DNA from: Humibacter ginsenosidimutans
GTDB taxonomy: Bacteria > Actinomycetota > Actinomycetes > Actinomycetales > Microbacteriaceae
Direction: 5' to 3'
NCBI RefSeq assembly: GCF_007859675.1
Contig: NZ_CP042305.1
Location: 3,844,001-3,908,000 of the forward strand
DNA: 64,000 nt
Both the position numbers and the translations under genes were made by a program. Each line of letters begins with the position of its first letter. Positions within the stretch are counted from its first letter, which is position 1. Positions 17,603-27,541 of the stretch are shown one piece after another. The notes under the pieces were generated by a model, which worked only from the letters and a program-made list of their open reading frames with translations, had not been told where the DNA came from and searched no databases.

Positions 17603-18519
17603 CCCAGGCGACCATCGACGGACGAGGGCGCGCCGCGCGCGCCTCGATCGGCAAGGATGCCCGTGGCGGCCGCGAACAAGCGCGACGTGCTCCCGGACTC
17701 GTGCCGACGATCATCCTCATCGTCGGCTCGCTCTACTGCGTGCTCCCTGTGCTGTGGATTCTCATCGCCTCGACCAAGTCGAACGGCGAGCTGTTCTCCA
17801 CGCCGCCCCTGCTGCCTTCGTTCAGCGGCTCCTTCTGGGACAACCTCGCAGGCATCCTCACGTACGACAACGGCATCTGGCTGCGCTGGGCGCTGAACAC
17901 GGTGATCTACGCCGTGGGCGGCGGGCTCGTCTCGACGTTGATCGCAGGCGCCGCCGGATACGCACTGGGCAAGTACACGTTCTGGGGAAGCAAGACGATC
18001 TTCCGCACGATCGTGGCCGCCGTGCTGCTTCCGCCCGTGCTTCTGGCTGTGCCGCAATATCTTCTTCTCGCACAGGTAGGGCTGACCAACACGTACTGGA
18101 GCGTGCTGCTCCCGCAGCTGGTGAGCCCCTTCGCGATCTACCTCTGCAAGATCTATGCCGAGGCATCCGTGCCCGACGAGATCGTCGAGGCTGCGCGCAT
18201 CGACGGCGCCAGCGAGTGGCGCATCTTCCACTCGGTCGGGCTTCGTCTCATGTTCCCCGCCCTGATCACGGTGTTCCTCATCCAGTTCATCGCAGTGTGG
18301 AACAACTTCCTGCTGCCGTTCGTGATGCTCTCGAACAACGAGCTGTACCCGCTCACTCTGGGCATGTACGGCATGATCATGCCGACGGGCGGTCAGCCCA
18401 ACCAGTACTCGCTGGTCATCGCCGGCGTGTTGTTGTCGATCGTGCCGTTGGCGATCATCTTCCTGTCCCTGCAGAGGTTCTGGAAGATCGATCTGCTCTC
18501 CGGCGGCGTGAAGCTCTGA
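17599..18519 (+). CDS. ABC sugar permease 2 (MalG type)
   Basis: 306 residues; the ATG at 17599 overlaps the previous stop. Six membrane segments after an unusually charged 30-residue N-terminus. The EAA loop reads EIVEAARIDGASEWRIFHSV. MalG/UgpE-type partner of the upstream permease; the pair forms the membrane channel for the lipoprotein encoded at 15220. Confidence 0.88.
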   Translation: MTQATIDGRGRAARASIGKDARGGREQARRAPGLVPTIILIVGSLYCVLPVLWILIASTKSNGELFSTPPLLPSFSGSFWDNLAGILTYDNGIWLRWALNTVIYAVGGGLVSTLIAGAAGYALGKYTFWGSKTIFRTIVAAVLLPPVLLAVPQYLLLAQVGLTNTYWSVLLPQLVSPFAIYLCKIYAEASVPDEIVEAARIDGASEWRIFHSVGLRLMFPALITVFLIQFIAVWNNFLLPFVMLSNNELYPLTLGMYGMIMPTGGQPNQYSLVIAGVLLSIVPLAIIFLSLQRFWKIDLLSGGVKL

Positions 18520-18532
18520 ACAAGGAACGAGC

Positions 18533-20038
18533 GTGACCATGTATCCCGATTCATCCCTCTACATCGACGGCCGCTGGATCACCGCGGGGGAGCGCACGCA
18601 GCTCGCGGTCGAGGACCCGGCCACCAGGCAGACGATCGGCCGGGTGGCCGTCGCGACAGAGGGTGACGTGCGTGCCGCCGCCGAGGCCGCCGCCCGCGCC
18701 TTCGTTCCGTGGAGCCTGAGCTCGCCGCACGAGCGGGCGAGGATCCTGATGAACGCGGCCGCGGGCCTGAGGAGACGCAAGGAAGAGATCGCGCATGCGA
18801 TGACTCTCGAGATGGGCAAACCGCTGCGCGACTCGCTCGACGAGGTCGACTACACGGCCGACATCATCGACTCCCTGGCGACGGAGGCGCCGCGCAGGTA
18901 CGGGCACGTGCTGCCGACGGCGCTCGCCGATGGCAGCACCACCGTCATCGAGGAGCCGGTCGGCCCGGTCGCCGCGTTCACGACGTGGAACTATCCCTTG
19001 ACGGTGCCTGGGCGCAAGGTGGCCGCGGCGCTCGCCGCCGGTTGCACGGTCGTGATCAAGCCGGCGGAGGAGACCCCCGCGAGCGCGGTCGCCCTCGCGC
19101 GCGCACTCGATGAAGCCGGTCTTCCGGCCGGCGTGCTGAACATGGTCTTCGGAGACCCTGTTGCGATCTCGTCGGCGCTGATCTCCTCGCCTCTCATCCG
19201 CAAGGTGTCCTTCACAGGGTCACTGGCCGTCGGCCGTCAGCTCGCCCTGGCCGCTGCCGACGAGGTCAAGCCGATCATGCTCGAGCTCGGCGGCCACGCG
19301 CCCGTGATCGTCTTCGACGACGCCGACCTTGACCGACTCATCCCGGATGCCGTCGGCAGCAAGCTGCACAACACCGGGCAGTCGTGCGGTTCCCCGATCC
19401 GCTTCTTCGTGCACCGCTCGATCCACGACGAGTTCGTGCGGCGCTATGCCGCGGCGCTCGACGCGGTGCGCGTCGGAAGCGGCCTCGATCCGCAGACCGA
19501 GATGGGGCCATTGGCGAGCGCGAAGCGCTTCGAGGCGATGCAACCGCTGATCGACGACGCCGTCTCGAAGGGCGCGACCGTGGCCGCGGGCGGGACGGGC
19601 GATGACAGCGTCGGCTATTACTGGCGCCCCACGCTCGTGGCAGGCGTCACCGATGACGCGGACCTCATGCGCGTGGAACCGTTCGGGCCGATCGCGGTCA
19701 CCACGCCGTTCGACGACGAGGATGACGTGGTCGCCCGCGCGAACGACGTCGAGTTCGGCCTCGCGGCTTATGTCTTCACGGGGTCGGCCGATCGTGCGCT
19801 CCGACTGCCGCGCCTGCTCGATGTCGGCATGGTGACGATCAACCGATTCGGCGTCGGAGCACGTGACACGTTCTTCGGCGGACGCAAGAAGTCCGGGTTC
19901 GGATCGGAGGGCGGCCCTGAGGCCGTCGAGGAATACACGGTCAAGAAGCTGGTCACGCAGGGAATCGCAGAGGAGCGCGTTCCCGAGAGCCCTCGGCGCC
20001 CGTCGTCGGCCGACGGCATCCATTCCCGCAACGCCTGA
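18533..20038 (+). CDS. NAD(P)-dependent aldehyde dehydrogenase
   Basis: 501 residues from the GTG at 18533 (an ATG at 18539 is also in frame). Class I aldehyde dehydrogenase: TTWNYPLTVPGRKVAAALAA for cofactor binding, general base Glu251 in LELGGHAP, catalytic Cys285 in TGQSCGSP, and FGGRKKSGFGSEGG at the C-terminus. It closes the sugar operon 13 bases after the permease. Together with the aldo/keto reductase it suggests oxidative, non-phosphorylating breakdown that yields an aldehyde such as lactaldehyde or glycolaldehyde, but the aldolase and dehydratase steps are not encoded here. Confidence 0.85.
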   Translation: MTMYPDSSLYIDGRWITAGERTQLAVEDPATRQTIGRVAVATEGDVRAAAEAAARAFVPWSLSSPHERARILMNAAAGLRRRKEEIAHAMTLEMGKPLRDSLDEVDYTADIIDSLATEAPRRYGHVLPTALADGSTTVIEEPVGPVAAFTTWNYPLTVPGRKVAAALAAGCTVVIKPAEETPASAVALARALDEAGLPAGVLNMVFGDPVAISSALISSPLIRKVSFTGSLAVGRQLALAAADEVKPIMLELGGHAPVIVFDDADLDRLIPDAVGSKLHNTGQSCGSPIRFFVHRSIHDEFVRRYAAALDAVRVGSGLDPQTEMGPLASAKRFEAMQPLIDDAVSKGATVAAGGTGDDSVGYYWRPTLVAGVTDDADLMRVEPFGPIAVTTPFDDEDDVVARANDVEFGLAAYVFTGSADRALRLPRLLDVGMVTINRFGVGARDTFFGGRKKSGFGSEGGPEAVEEYTVKKLVTQGIAEERVPESPRRPSSADGIHSRNA

Positions 20039-20078
20039 ACTCCGCAGGCCGCGCCCGAGCATTCTCACTGTGACAGCC

Positions 20079-20097
20079 GGGTGAACCGTGGGGTGAA
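20079..20097 (+). promoter_or_regulatory. LAL-regulator site 1: GGGTGAA-N5-GGGTGAA
   Basis: Two GGGTGAA units (20079-20085 and 20091-20097) in direct orientation with a 12-base period. The same element with the same period stands at 27281-27299 and 30258-30276. It lies 103 bases before the lipoprotein/giant surface protein operon. Direct repeats of a short G-rich unit are how MalT-type regulators bind, and a MalT-like gene follows this operon. Confidence 0.7.
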
Positions 20098-20199
20098 AGA
20101 CCCTCACAACCGTCGGTCCCAAGGCCGTTCTGCCGATTGGATGGTCCCGCCCGAGCGTCGGATTCCTCCTTCGCTGCTTCCGGGCGGTTTGGGGGAGAC

Positions 20200-20556
20200 G
20201 TGGGCCAGAGGCTTGCGCACGCGCGTGTCAGAGGACGACGTCGAGCAGTCTCGATCGCCGGCGCGACGCTCGCCGTGGCGGTGCTCTCGCTGCTGACGGG
20301 ATGCAGCGAGTCCGGCACGGTCACAGCTCGGCACCTCTCGAGCGTCGTGGCCGACAGGATTCATGCGCGAGTGGGCGTCAACGTGCGCGTGGACTGCGGC
20401 GCCGAGCCCGTGAGCCGTGCGGACGGCACGCGCGCGCACTGCACCGTCTCCGAAGGAGATCGACGCTACGACGCGCTGGTACGCATCGTGAACCCCCAGA
20501 ACTCCGACCATTTCACCGTGCAACTCGCCGTCTCGTCGGCACCGAAGGGATCCTGA
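20200..20556 (+). CDS. DUF4333-like lipoprotein
   Basis: 118 residues from the GTG at 20200, which follows a GGGGGAG ribosome site; the frame is open upstream to 20137 but those codons precede the signal peptide. Signal peptide with lipobox LTGC and lipid-attached Cys35. The mature part is about 80 residues with two cysteines (VDCGAE and AHCTV) spaced as in DUF4333 proteins and ends in short beta strands. It is followed after one base by the giant surface protein gene, so the two are almost certainly cotranscribed and may act together at the cell surface. Molecular function unknown. Confidence 0.7.
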   Translation: MGQRLAHARVRGRRRAVSIAGATLAVAVLSLLTGCSESGTVTARHLSSVVADRIHARVGVNVRVDCGAEPVSRADGTRAHCTVSEGDRRYDALVRIVNPQNSDHFTVQLAVSSAPKGS

Positions 20557-20557
20557 C

Positions 20558-23500
20558 ATGCTGCGCACCCGACACAGCGGCGTTCTCGCGCCGTCGCGAT
20601 GGAAGAGATGGATGAGCGGGCTCGGCGCCGTGCTCGCCGTGGCGCTGGCGCTGACGCTGGTCGATGCGACAGCCGCCTCGGCCGCAGGCTCTGGCGTGGT
20701 GAACGTGACGATCTCGCCGGTGGACTCGCTCACCGGTGACCCCCAGACGACCGCTCAGTACGGCTCCAACAACAACACGGTCTCGTATCGTGTGAACTAC
20801 TCATGCGCTGTCGCCACCTGCGACAACGCGACAGTGACGTTGTCGGCTCCGCCTGCGAACCCCTGGGGCATCGCGCTCAGCGGTGCGACGGCTCCGGGCC
20901 TGCTGCGCTACAGCACGTGGACCGCGCCTTCCGGCGGCGGCACCATCTCGGGTGACGACACGACGGGCAAGACCGTCTCACTGGGTTCGCTCGCCGCCGG
21001 TTCGTCCGGGTCGTTCCTCATCGTCTACGCGTTCCCGACGAACATCAATCGCGCGGTGTCGCCAGGCTCGCTCTATCCCGACGGATTCAAGCTCACGGAG
21101 ACCGCGACGATCAGCTCGTCGAGCGCGACCGCGCCGGTGACGGCGGATGCGGCGGCCGTCACCTGGCACACGCAGCTGCCGTCGGGTCCGTCGATCGTCG
21201 TGACGAATCCCGGCACCGTGAAGCCGGACACCCAGGTCACCTACGAGGTGCGCATGAACGACGGCTCGATGGGGCTGAGCGGCGGAAACATCTTCGGCCG
21301 CGCCCAATATCAGGCGGCCGGGAACACCACGGTGATCGTCACCTTGCCGCCCGAGGCCACCTATGTGAGCTCCGACTACAGCGGCGTGTACGACCCCGCC
21401 GCGAACACCGTGACGTGGACGCAGGGAACCGTCGCCGCCCCGACCCAGTGCGCGGCCGGAGGCTGGGGTTCGACCGTCGCCCCCCAGAACAATTGGAACA
21501 TCACCGGGCCGTGCTACGCGCCCCGGCACGTGACGGTCTCGTACCCTGCCACCGCGTTCCCCGCGGCCGATGCATCCGGCTGCAACTTCGACGCGAACGT
21601 GTCGGTGGCGGCGCACGTCGACGTGACCTATCTCGACGACGACCGCACCTCGAAGTCCGCCGACGCCAGCGTCACCAACCCGGTTTCCTGCTACTCACCG
21701 TTCGGGCGCCTCACCCAGGCGAAGGACGTCAGCAACGACGACAGCCACTCGGCTACGCGACTCATCGACGTGCCTCCGGTGACCGACGGCATGACATGCC
21801 CTTCCAGCGGATTCGACGACTGGGGGCGCGCCTGCACGCCGGGGCAGCCCCTTGCGGCATTCGGTCCCTCGACGAAGTACTGGATCGTCACGGGCGCCAA
21901 CGCGGGCAACGTGCCCGGTGTCGTCACACTCACCGACAACGACCTTGATCAGCCGGGGATGCCGGTCAATCGCATCACGACGACGGCCACCACTCCGACG
22001 CCCACGATCGCATACACCTACCAGTGCAACGACGACGCCCCCATCACGGCGACGGCACAGTCGACGAACCTGCTGCTGTCGAGCCTGGTCTCCGACACCA
22101 CGGGCTGCCGCTTCACGGCGGCGACCGTCACCAGCGGTCAGGTCGCTCCCGGAAATATCCGGCCCGCGGACACAGGCAACGGCACGGGCTTCTCGGCAGA
22201 CTTCTATTTCACGGTGCAGCCGGGCACCGCGACCGGTGTGCGGACGAACACGGCGTCGGCGTCGATCAGCTATCCCGACTACCCGGGTCTCGACACGCTC
22301 AACGGCACAGCGAGCAGAAGCGCGAACCTCATCGCCCTGCCGAAGAGCAACGTGGTGCCGCGCATCGCCGCCTCATTCCCGGTCGCGCCCGTCGTCGACG
22401 GCGGGGGGCAGGCCGTACCCGGCCGGAACGTGACCTTCACGATGGCCGGAGCCACGTCGAGTTTCGGTGGCACTTCGGACTTCGCTCCGCAGTACGTGTT
22501 CATCGCGCCCGTCGGATGGACGGTCACCAAGAACTCCGCCGCGTTCACGGCGACGGTTCCGGACGGCGTGAAGTTCGATTACCGCACGGTGACCATCAGC
22601 GGCTCACCGCGCGACGTCGTCGTGGCGTCCTGGCCCGACGGCGTGACCTTCGGCGAGAACGCGACGCTGCCATCGATGACCGTTGTCGCCACGCCGACCT
22701 ACGCCGTCTCAGCAGGCACCACGAGCGTCGCCTCGGCGTGGATCGGCGACGTGCGCAACACCGTCTGGACCAGCACGACGGCGACGTTCCTTGTTCCGCA
22801 ACAGGACACCCCCGACGTCGACGGCGACGGGTCCACCGCTGAGTGGTTCGCCAGCGCGACGCAGAGCGTCGTGGTCTCCGGGGTGGCCGCCACCACGGTC
22901 GTGAAACAGATCTGCCAACCCGATCCCGCTCAGGCTGACGGCTGCGATTGGGTGGGCGATGCCGAGCATCCGGTTCCGGTCTCGACCGTCGCATCCGCCA
23001 TCAAGTATCGAGTGGTCATCACCAACTCCGGAAACACGACGCTCAGCGGCCTCGTCGCGTATGACGTTCTGCCGTACATAGGTGACACGGGCACGAGCGA
23101 TGGCACGGCTTCCGCGCCACGTGGGTCGACGTTCAATGAGTCATTGGTGTCGATCGACCAGTCCAGCAACGGACTCTCCCTCGACTATTCCTCGTCGACG
23201 AATCCGCCACGGCCCCAGGTGTTCAGTGGGACGACGACTGGCGACTGGACGGCAGCGGCCCTTGGGGCGAGAGCGATTCGCGCGCAATACGGCTCCAGCC
23301 TCGCGCCCGGCGCCTCGGTGATGTTCAACTACACGGCGGCAGTCGGCAGCGGTGCGGCAGCGGATGCCCGGGCCTGCAACTCGATCGCGGTGCGCACGTC
23401 TCAGACTTTGAGCTCCGAGCCGCCCGCGGTCTGCGCCACCACCGTGGAGGCAGATCTCTCGGCCGGCGGTCCGGCCTCCGTGCAGGCACAGATCGGTCGT

Positions 23501-26500
23501 CCTGTCACGCTGCCCTTCGTCTTCGGCAACGCCGGCCGCTCGGCGTCCGCTCCGGCGAGCGTCACCGTGGAGGTACCGGCGGGGCTCACCGTCACCGATC
23601 TCGCACCCGCCGGCTGGAGCTGCACGGCGGCAGATGACGCACCCGTCGCCGGACCGGCGTCGCTCACCTGCGTTCCGTCGGCCGAGATCACGGACGGCGA
23701 CACCGTGCAGCTGAACCTGCGGGGCATCGCAACCGCGGCCGACTTCAGCGTGAAGGCCACGATCACGGGCCCCTATTACGACCCGAAGATGAGCAACAAC
23801 GACGCCGCCATCGCGGTGCACGCCGATCCTGCGGCGACCGCACTGATCGTCACCAAGTCCGACGGGCTCGCCTCGCTCGTCGTCGGCTCGAAGACCACCT
23901 ACACGATCACGGTGCGCAATCCGCTGACCACCGAGGCACTGTCGAATGTGACGGTGACGGACGCCCTCCCTGCCGGTCTGCAGTTCGTCTCGGCGTCCGC
24001 GGGTGGGAACCTCGCAGGAGGTGCTGTCTCCTGGACCGTGCCGTCGCTTCCCGCTTCGGGCACGGCATCCATGACGGTCACGGTGCTGGTCGCGGACTCC
24101 GCGCCGAACACCGTGGCGAACACGGCGAACGCCGCCGTCGCCGATCCGGCGTTCGACGGCACGACGCTGAAGGGTTCTGCCACCGACACCGACGCAGTCG
24201 ATCGCATTGCGCTGACGAAGACGGTGTCGCTGCCCGATCCGACCGACCCCAAGCCGGGCGACGTGGCGACATACACCTTCGTCGCAACGAACTCCGGCGG
24301 TGGCGTGCTTTCGAACGTCGCGATCACCGACGCGATGAGCGGTCTCTCCGCCGTGAAGATCGACTCCTGGCCGACGCTGCCCGGATATCTGGCGGTCGGC
24401 GAGAGCATCACCGGTCATGCCAGCTATACAGTGACGCAGGCGGATATCGATGCGGGAACGCTCGGGAACACGGCGACCGCTGCCGGGACCTCCACGGAGG
24501 ACGCGCAGGTGTCCGCAGCCGCAACCGCGACAGTCGCGCTGGTCGCTGATCCGGCGATCGCACTGACGAAGACGGCGGACCTGAAGACGGGAGGCGCGTC
24601 TCCCAAGGCGGGCGACGTCATCGACTACGGGTTCACGGTGCGGAACACCGGCAATGTCACGGCGCACGGCATTGCGATCACCGACCCGATGCCGGGGCTG
24701 TCCGCTGTGACGTTCGACACGTGGCCGGACAGGGAAGGCGACCTCGGCGCGGGTCAGAGCGTGACCGCCACGGCCTCCTACACGCTGACCCAGGCGGACG
24801 TGGACGCCGGAAGCATCGTCAACACGGCGACCACGACGGCGACGGATCCAGCCGGCGCCACGCTGAGCGCCAAGGACCAGGCGACGGTGATGCTGCCGTC
24901 GAGCCCGTCCATCTCGCTCACGAAGACGGGAGCGCTCGACGATCCGTCAACGGTCGGCGCGGGATCGGGCATCACCTATGCCTTCACCGCGACGAACGAC
25001 GGCAACGTCACGCTGACCGGAGTGCAGGTGGCGGATCTCCTGCCAGGGCTGTCCTCGATCTCGTACGGGAGCTGGCCCGGCAAGCCGGGGACGCTCGAGC
25101 CAGGCCAATCGGTCGGCGCGACAGCGACATATACGGCGACGCTGGCCGACGTCAATGCGGGAAAGGTCGACAACAGTGCCCTGGTGACGGCCACCGCACC
25201 AGGCGGAGCAGTCGTCAGCGGCACCGCCGTTGCGACGGTGACGCTGGCGCCGAACGTGGCGCTCACGCTGAAGAAGACCGCCACGCTCCAGAGCGCAGGG
25301 GCTCCGAAGGCCGGTGACATCGTCGACTACTCGTTCGTGATCACGAACGGCGGCAACGTGTCACTGACGGGCATTGCGCTCCACGATGCGATGCAGGGTC
25401 TCTCGACGGTGACATATGGTGCATGGCCGGGTGCGGTCGGCGACCTCGACCCCGGCCAGTCGGTGACTGCGACAGCGACATATGCGCTCACCCAGGACGA
25501 TCTCGACCGCGGCAGCATCACGAACTCCGCCGCGGTGGACGGCGAGACGACCCACGATGTGCCCGCGGAGGCCTCCGATGCCGTGACCACGCCGCTGGCC
25601 GCCGCACCCAGTGTCACGCTGAGCAAGCACGGAGAGCTCGACACGTCGGGCACGCCCAAGGCTGGTGACACGATCACCTACACGTTCGACGTGACGAACT
25701 CCGGCAACGTCACCGATGACGCGGTCTCGATCGTGGATGCACTCCCCGGCCTTTCGGCGATCGCCTACGGCGCGTGGCCGGCGGCCGCGGGCGTTCTCGC
25801 GCCTGGACAGCACGTGACCGCCACCGCGCACTACACGCTGACCCAAGCCGACCTCGACACCGGAGACGTGGACAACCAGGCGACGGCCTCCGCGACCGGA
25901 GCGCGCGGCGGACCGGTGACGGGCGGCGACAGCGTGGACATCGAGCTGCCTGCCGCGCCGGCACTCGCTCTCACCAAGGCGGCCGATCCCGCGCATCCGT
26001 CGTCGGCGAAGGCGGGAGACATCGTCACCTACACGTTCACGGTGACGAACACCGGCAACGTGACGGAGAACGGCGTCGCGATCTCCGACGACATGATCGG
26101 TCTCGGCCAGCTCAGCTACGGCTCATGGCCGTCGGCAGTCGGCGCGCTGGCGCCCGGCGAGTCCGTGACGGCCACTGCCGAGTACACGCTGACCCAGGCT
26201 GATCTCGACGAAGGCAGCGTCTACAACGAGGCGGCCGTCACCGGCCATCCTGTGCGGGGCGGTGCGATCAGCACCGATGACGCGGATGTCACGATCGAGC
26301 TCCCCGCGGCGCCCGCATTGTCGTTCACGAAGACGGGAGAGCTGGCGTCCGCGGATCGTCCAGAGGCCGGCCAGAGCGCGGAGTTCACGTTCACGATCAC
26401 GAACACGGGCAACGTCAGCGTGAGCGACATCGCCATCGATGACCAGCTGCAGGAAGTGTCGATCCCGGCCTTCGGCGACTGGCCTGGCGACAAAGGGGTG

Positions 26501-27127
26501 CTCGCGCCAGGGGAGTCGGTGGTGGCGACCGCCGAGTACATCCTGACGCAGGCCGATGTCGACAGCGGCAGCCTGTCCAACACGGCGACGGCGACCGGGA
26601 CACCCGCGCGAGGCGACGCGCTGAGCGAGGACGCAACGGCCACGCTGACGCTGCCTGCGGTTCCGGGACTGAGCATCATCAAGACCGGCAAGCTGTCCGA
26701 CGCCAACGCAGACGGTGTGGCGAACCCCGGCGAGACCATCGCCTACTCATTCGTCGTCACGAACACGGGCAACGTCACGCTGCACGATGTCGTGGTCAAC
26801 GACCCGATGGTCACCGGTGTGCCGACGATCGGCGACCTCGCGCCGGGCGACAGCCGAACTGTCGCGGCATCGCCCTACACCGTGACGAGAGCGGATGCCG
26901 CTGCCGGCTCGATCGAGAACCGTGCGACGGCCTCGGGCACGACCCCCGCAGGCGTGAGGTTCACCTCGCACGAGTCGGTGGTGAAGTTCGACGTGCGCTC
27001 TCTTGCCGACCCTGCGCTGGCAGGCACGGGATCCGATCTGGCGCCATGGATCGCAGGAGGAGCGGCGTTGCTGGTACTCGGCCTCTGGCTGGCCCTGGCA
27101 GCGAGGCGCAGGCGCAGAAGGGCGTGA
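20558..27127 (+). CDS. Giant repeat-built surface protein with LAxTG anchor
   Basis: 2189 residues. Signal peptide to about residue 45 (ending TAASAAG). Residues 45-1090 contain Ser/Thr/Gly-rich beta domains with paired cysteines; about 1090-1215 is a DUF11-type domain (SNVTVTDALPAGLQFV). Eight tandem repeats of about 117 residues follow (1216-2143) of the DUF11/DUF7507 type, each built on LTKT, KAGD, YTFTVTNTGNVT, a Trp-Pro pair, LAPGxSVTATAxYTLTQAD and an NTATATGT end. The tail has LAGTG at 2154-2158, a hydrophobic helix and an Arg cluster, a sortase E-type signal. Length and repeats suggest a stalk-like adhesin projecting from the wall; ligand unknown. Cotranscribed with the preceding lipoprotein and followed by a strong terminator. 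Confidence 0.85.
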   Translation: MLRTRHSGVLAPSRWKRWMSGLGAVLAVALALTLVDATAASAAGSGVVNVTISPVDSLTGDPQTTAQYGSNNNTVSYRVNYSCAVATCDNATVTLSAPPANPWGIALSGATAPGLLRYSTWTAPSGGGTISGDDTTGKTVSLGSLAAGSSGSFLIVYAFPTNINRAVSPGSLYPDGFKLTETATISSSSATAPVTADAAAVTWHTQLPSGPSIVVTNPGTVKPDTQVTYEVRMNDGSMGLSGGNIFGRAQYQAAGNTTVIVTLPPEATYVSSDYSGVYDPAANTVTWTQGTVAAPTQCAAGGWGSTVAPQNNWNITGPCYAPRHVTVSYPATAFPAADASGCNFDANVSVAAHVDVTYLDDDRTSKSADASVTNPVSCYSPFGRLTQAKDVSNDDSHSATRLIDVPPVTDGMTCPSSGFDDWGRACTPGQPLAAFGPSTKYWIVTGANAGNVPGVVTLTDNDLDQPGMPVNRITTTATTPTPTIAYTYQCNDDAPITATAQSTNLLLSSLVSDTTGCRFTAATVTSGQVAPGNIRPADTGNGTGFSADFYFTVQPGTATGVRTNTASASISYPDYPGLDTLNGTASRSANLIALPKSNVVPRIAASFPVAPVVDGGGQAVPGRNVTFTMAGATSSFGGTSDFAPQYVFIAPVGWTVTKNSAAFTATVPDGVKFDYRTVTISGSPRDVVVASWPDGVTFGENATLPSMTVVATPTYAVSAGTTSVASAWIGDVRNTVWTSTTATFLVPQQDTPDVDGDGSTAEWFASATQSVVVSGVAATTVVKQICQPDPAQADGCDWVGDAEHPVPVSTVASAIKYRVVITNSGNTTLSGLVAYDVLPYIGDTGTSDGTASAPRGSTFNESLVSIDQSSNGLSLDYSSSTNPPRPQVFSGTTTGDWTAAALGARAIRAQYGSSLAPGASVMFNYTAAVGSGAAADARACNSIAVRTSQTLSSEPPAVCATTVEADLSAGGPASVQAQIGRPVTLPFVFGNAGRSASAPASVTVEVPAGLTVTDLAPAGWSCTAADDAPVAGPASLTCVPSAEITDGDTVQLNLRGIATAADFSVKATITGPYYDPKMSNNDAAIAVHADPAATALIVTKSDGLASLVVGSKTTYTITVRNPLTTEALSNVTVTDALPAGLQFVSASAGGNLAGGAVSWTVPSLPASGTASMTVTVLVADSAPNTVANTANAAVADPAFDGTTLKGSATDTDAVDRIALTKTVSLPDPTDPKPGDVATYTFVATNSGGGVLSNVAITDAMSGLSAVKIDSWPTLPGYLAVGESITGHASYTVTQADIDAGTLGNTATAAGTSTEDAQVSAAATATVALVADPAIALTKTADLKTGGASPKAGDVIDYGFTVRNTGNVTAHGIAITDPMPGLSAVTFDTWPDREGDLGAGQSVTATASYTLTQADVDAGSIVNTATTTATDPAGATLSAKDQATVMLPSSPSISLTKTGALDDPSTVGAGSGITYAFTATNDGNVTLTGVQVADLLPGLSSISYGSWPGKPGTLEPGQSVGATATYTATLADVNAGKVDNSALVTATAPGGAVVSGTAVATVTLAPNVALTLKKTATLQSAGAPKAGDIVDYSFVITNGGNVSLTGIALHDAMQGLSTVTYGAWPGAVGDLDPGQSVTATATYALTQDDLDRGSITNSAAVDGETTHDVPAEASDAVTTPLAAAPSVTLSKHGELDTSGTPKAGDTITYTFDVTNSGNVTDDAVSIVDALPGLSAIAYGAWPAAAGVLAPGQHVTATAHYTLTQADLDTGDVDNQATASATGARGGPVTGGDSVDIELPAAPALALTKAADPAHPSSAKAGDIVTYTFTVTNTGNVTENGVAISDDMIGLGQLSYGSWPSAVGALAPGESVTATAEYTLTQADLDEGSVYNEAAVTGHPVRGGAISTDDADVTIELPAAPALSFTKTGELASADRPEAGQSAEFTFTITNTGNVSVSDIAIDDQLQEVSIPAFGDWPGDKGVLAPGESVVATAEYILTQADVDSGSLSNTATATGTPARGDALSEDATATLTLPAVPGLSIIKTGKLSDANADGVANPGETIAYSFVVTNTGNVTLHDVVVNDPMVTGVPTIGDLAPGDSRTVAASPYTVTRADAAAGSIENRATASGTTPAGVRFTSHESVVKFDVRSLADPALAGTGSDLAPWIAGGAALLVLGLWLALAARRRRRRA
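24203..26990 (+). repeat. Eight ~117-residue coding repeats in the surface protein
   Basis: Eight successive DUF7507-like units of about 345-355 bases inside the giant surface gene. Units 2, 4, 5, 6 and 7 are the most alike; units 1 and 8 at the ends are more divergent. Copy number may vary between strains by recombination. Confidence 0.85.
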
Positions 27128-27149
27128 CGCCGGACCTCGAATGATGGGG

Positions 27150-27186
27150 TGGGCCCGCCGCGCGCTGTGAAGCGCCGGCGGGCCCA
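27150..27186 (+). terminator. Strong terminator after the giant surface gene
   Basis: Outer 11-bp perfect arms (27150-27160 and 27176-27186), one bulged base, then five more pairs (27162-27166 with 27171-27175) around a GTGA loop. It starts 22 bases after the stop codon and should end the surface operon before the regulator gene. Confidence 0.85.
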
Positions 27187-27280
27187 TCCGCTCGTGACCA
27201 TGCCCGGGCTTCGGGCCGCGATCCGGCCGCAGCACGTGGCCCGGCGATCGGTGGCGGCCCTGCCTGCATCGCGTGAGCAC

Positions 27281-27299
27281 GGGTGAATCGCCGGGTGAA
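27281..27299 (+). promoter_or_regulatory. LAL-regulator site 2: GGGTGAA-N5-GGGTGAA
   Basis: Direct repeats at 27281-27287 and 27293-27299, 12-base period, 242 bases before the regulator's own GTG. A further single GGGTGAA occurs at 27396-27402. This placement suggests autoregulation. The rest of the 27187-27541 gap shows no other gene that I can support. Confidence 0.7.
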
Positions 27300-27541
27300 A
27301 AGAGGGCGGTCTACCCGGGCAGTTCATCTCGTGAAACGATTGAATGAACTCCGAGCTCGGCGTGGTCCATCCATAGGGCGCTCGATCGGTCGGTGGGGTG
27401 AAAACAGGCGGTGCGTGCCAGGGAGGCCCGTGCTGTCGGGAGAGCGGCGCCATCGCGCTCGGGCAGCGTCGCGATCGAGACTCTTCGGTCGCACCGACGT
27501 CTGAGCGCAGCACGCTCGATAGGGCACTCACTGGGGGAAAT

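Noticed and set aside
27283..27504. 73-codon ORF starting inside regulator site 2
   Set aside because: Its GTG is part of the GGGTGAA repeat and the product is a basic low-complexity peptide.
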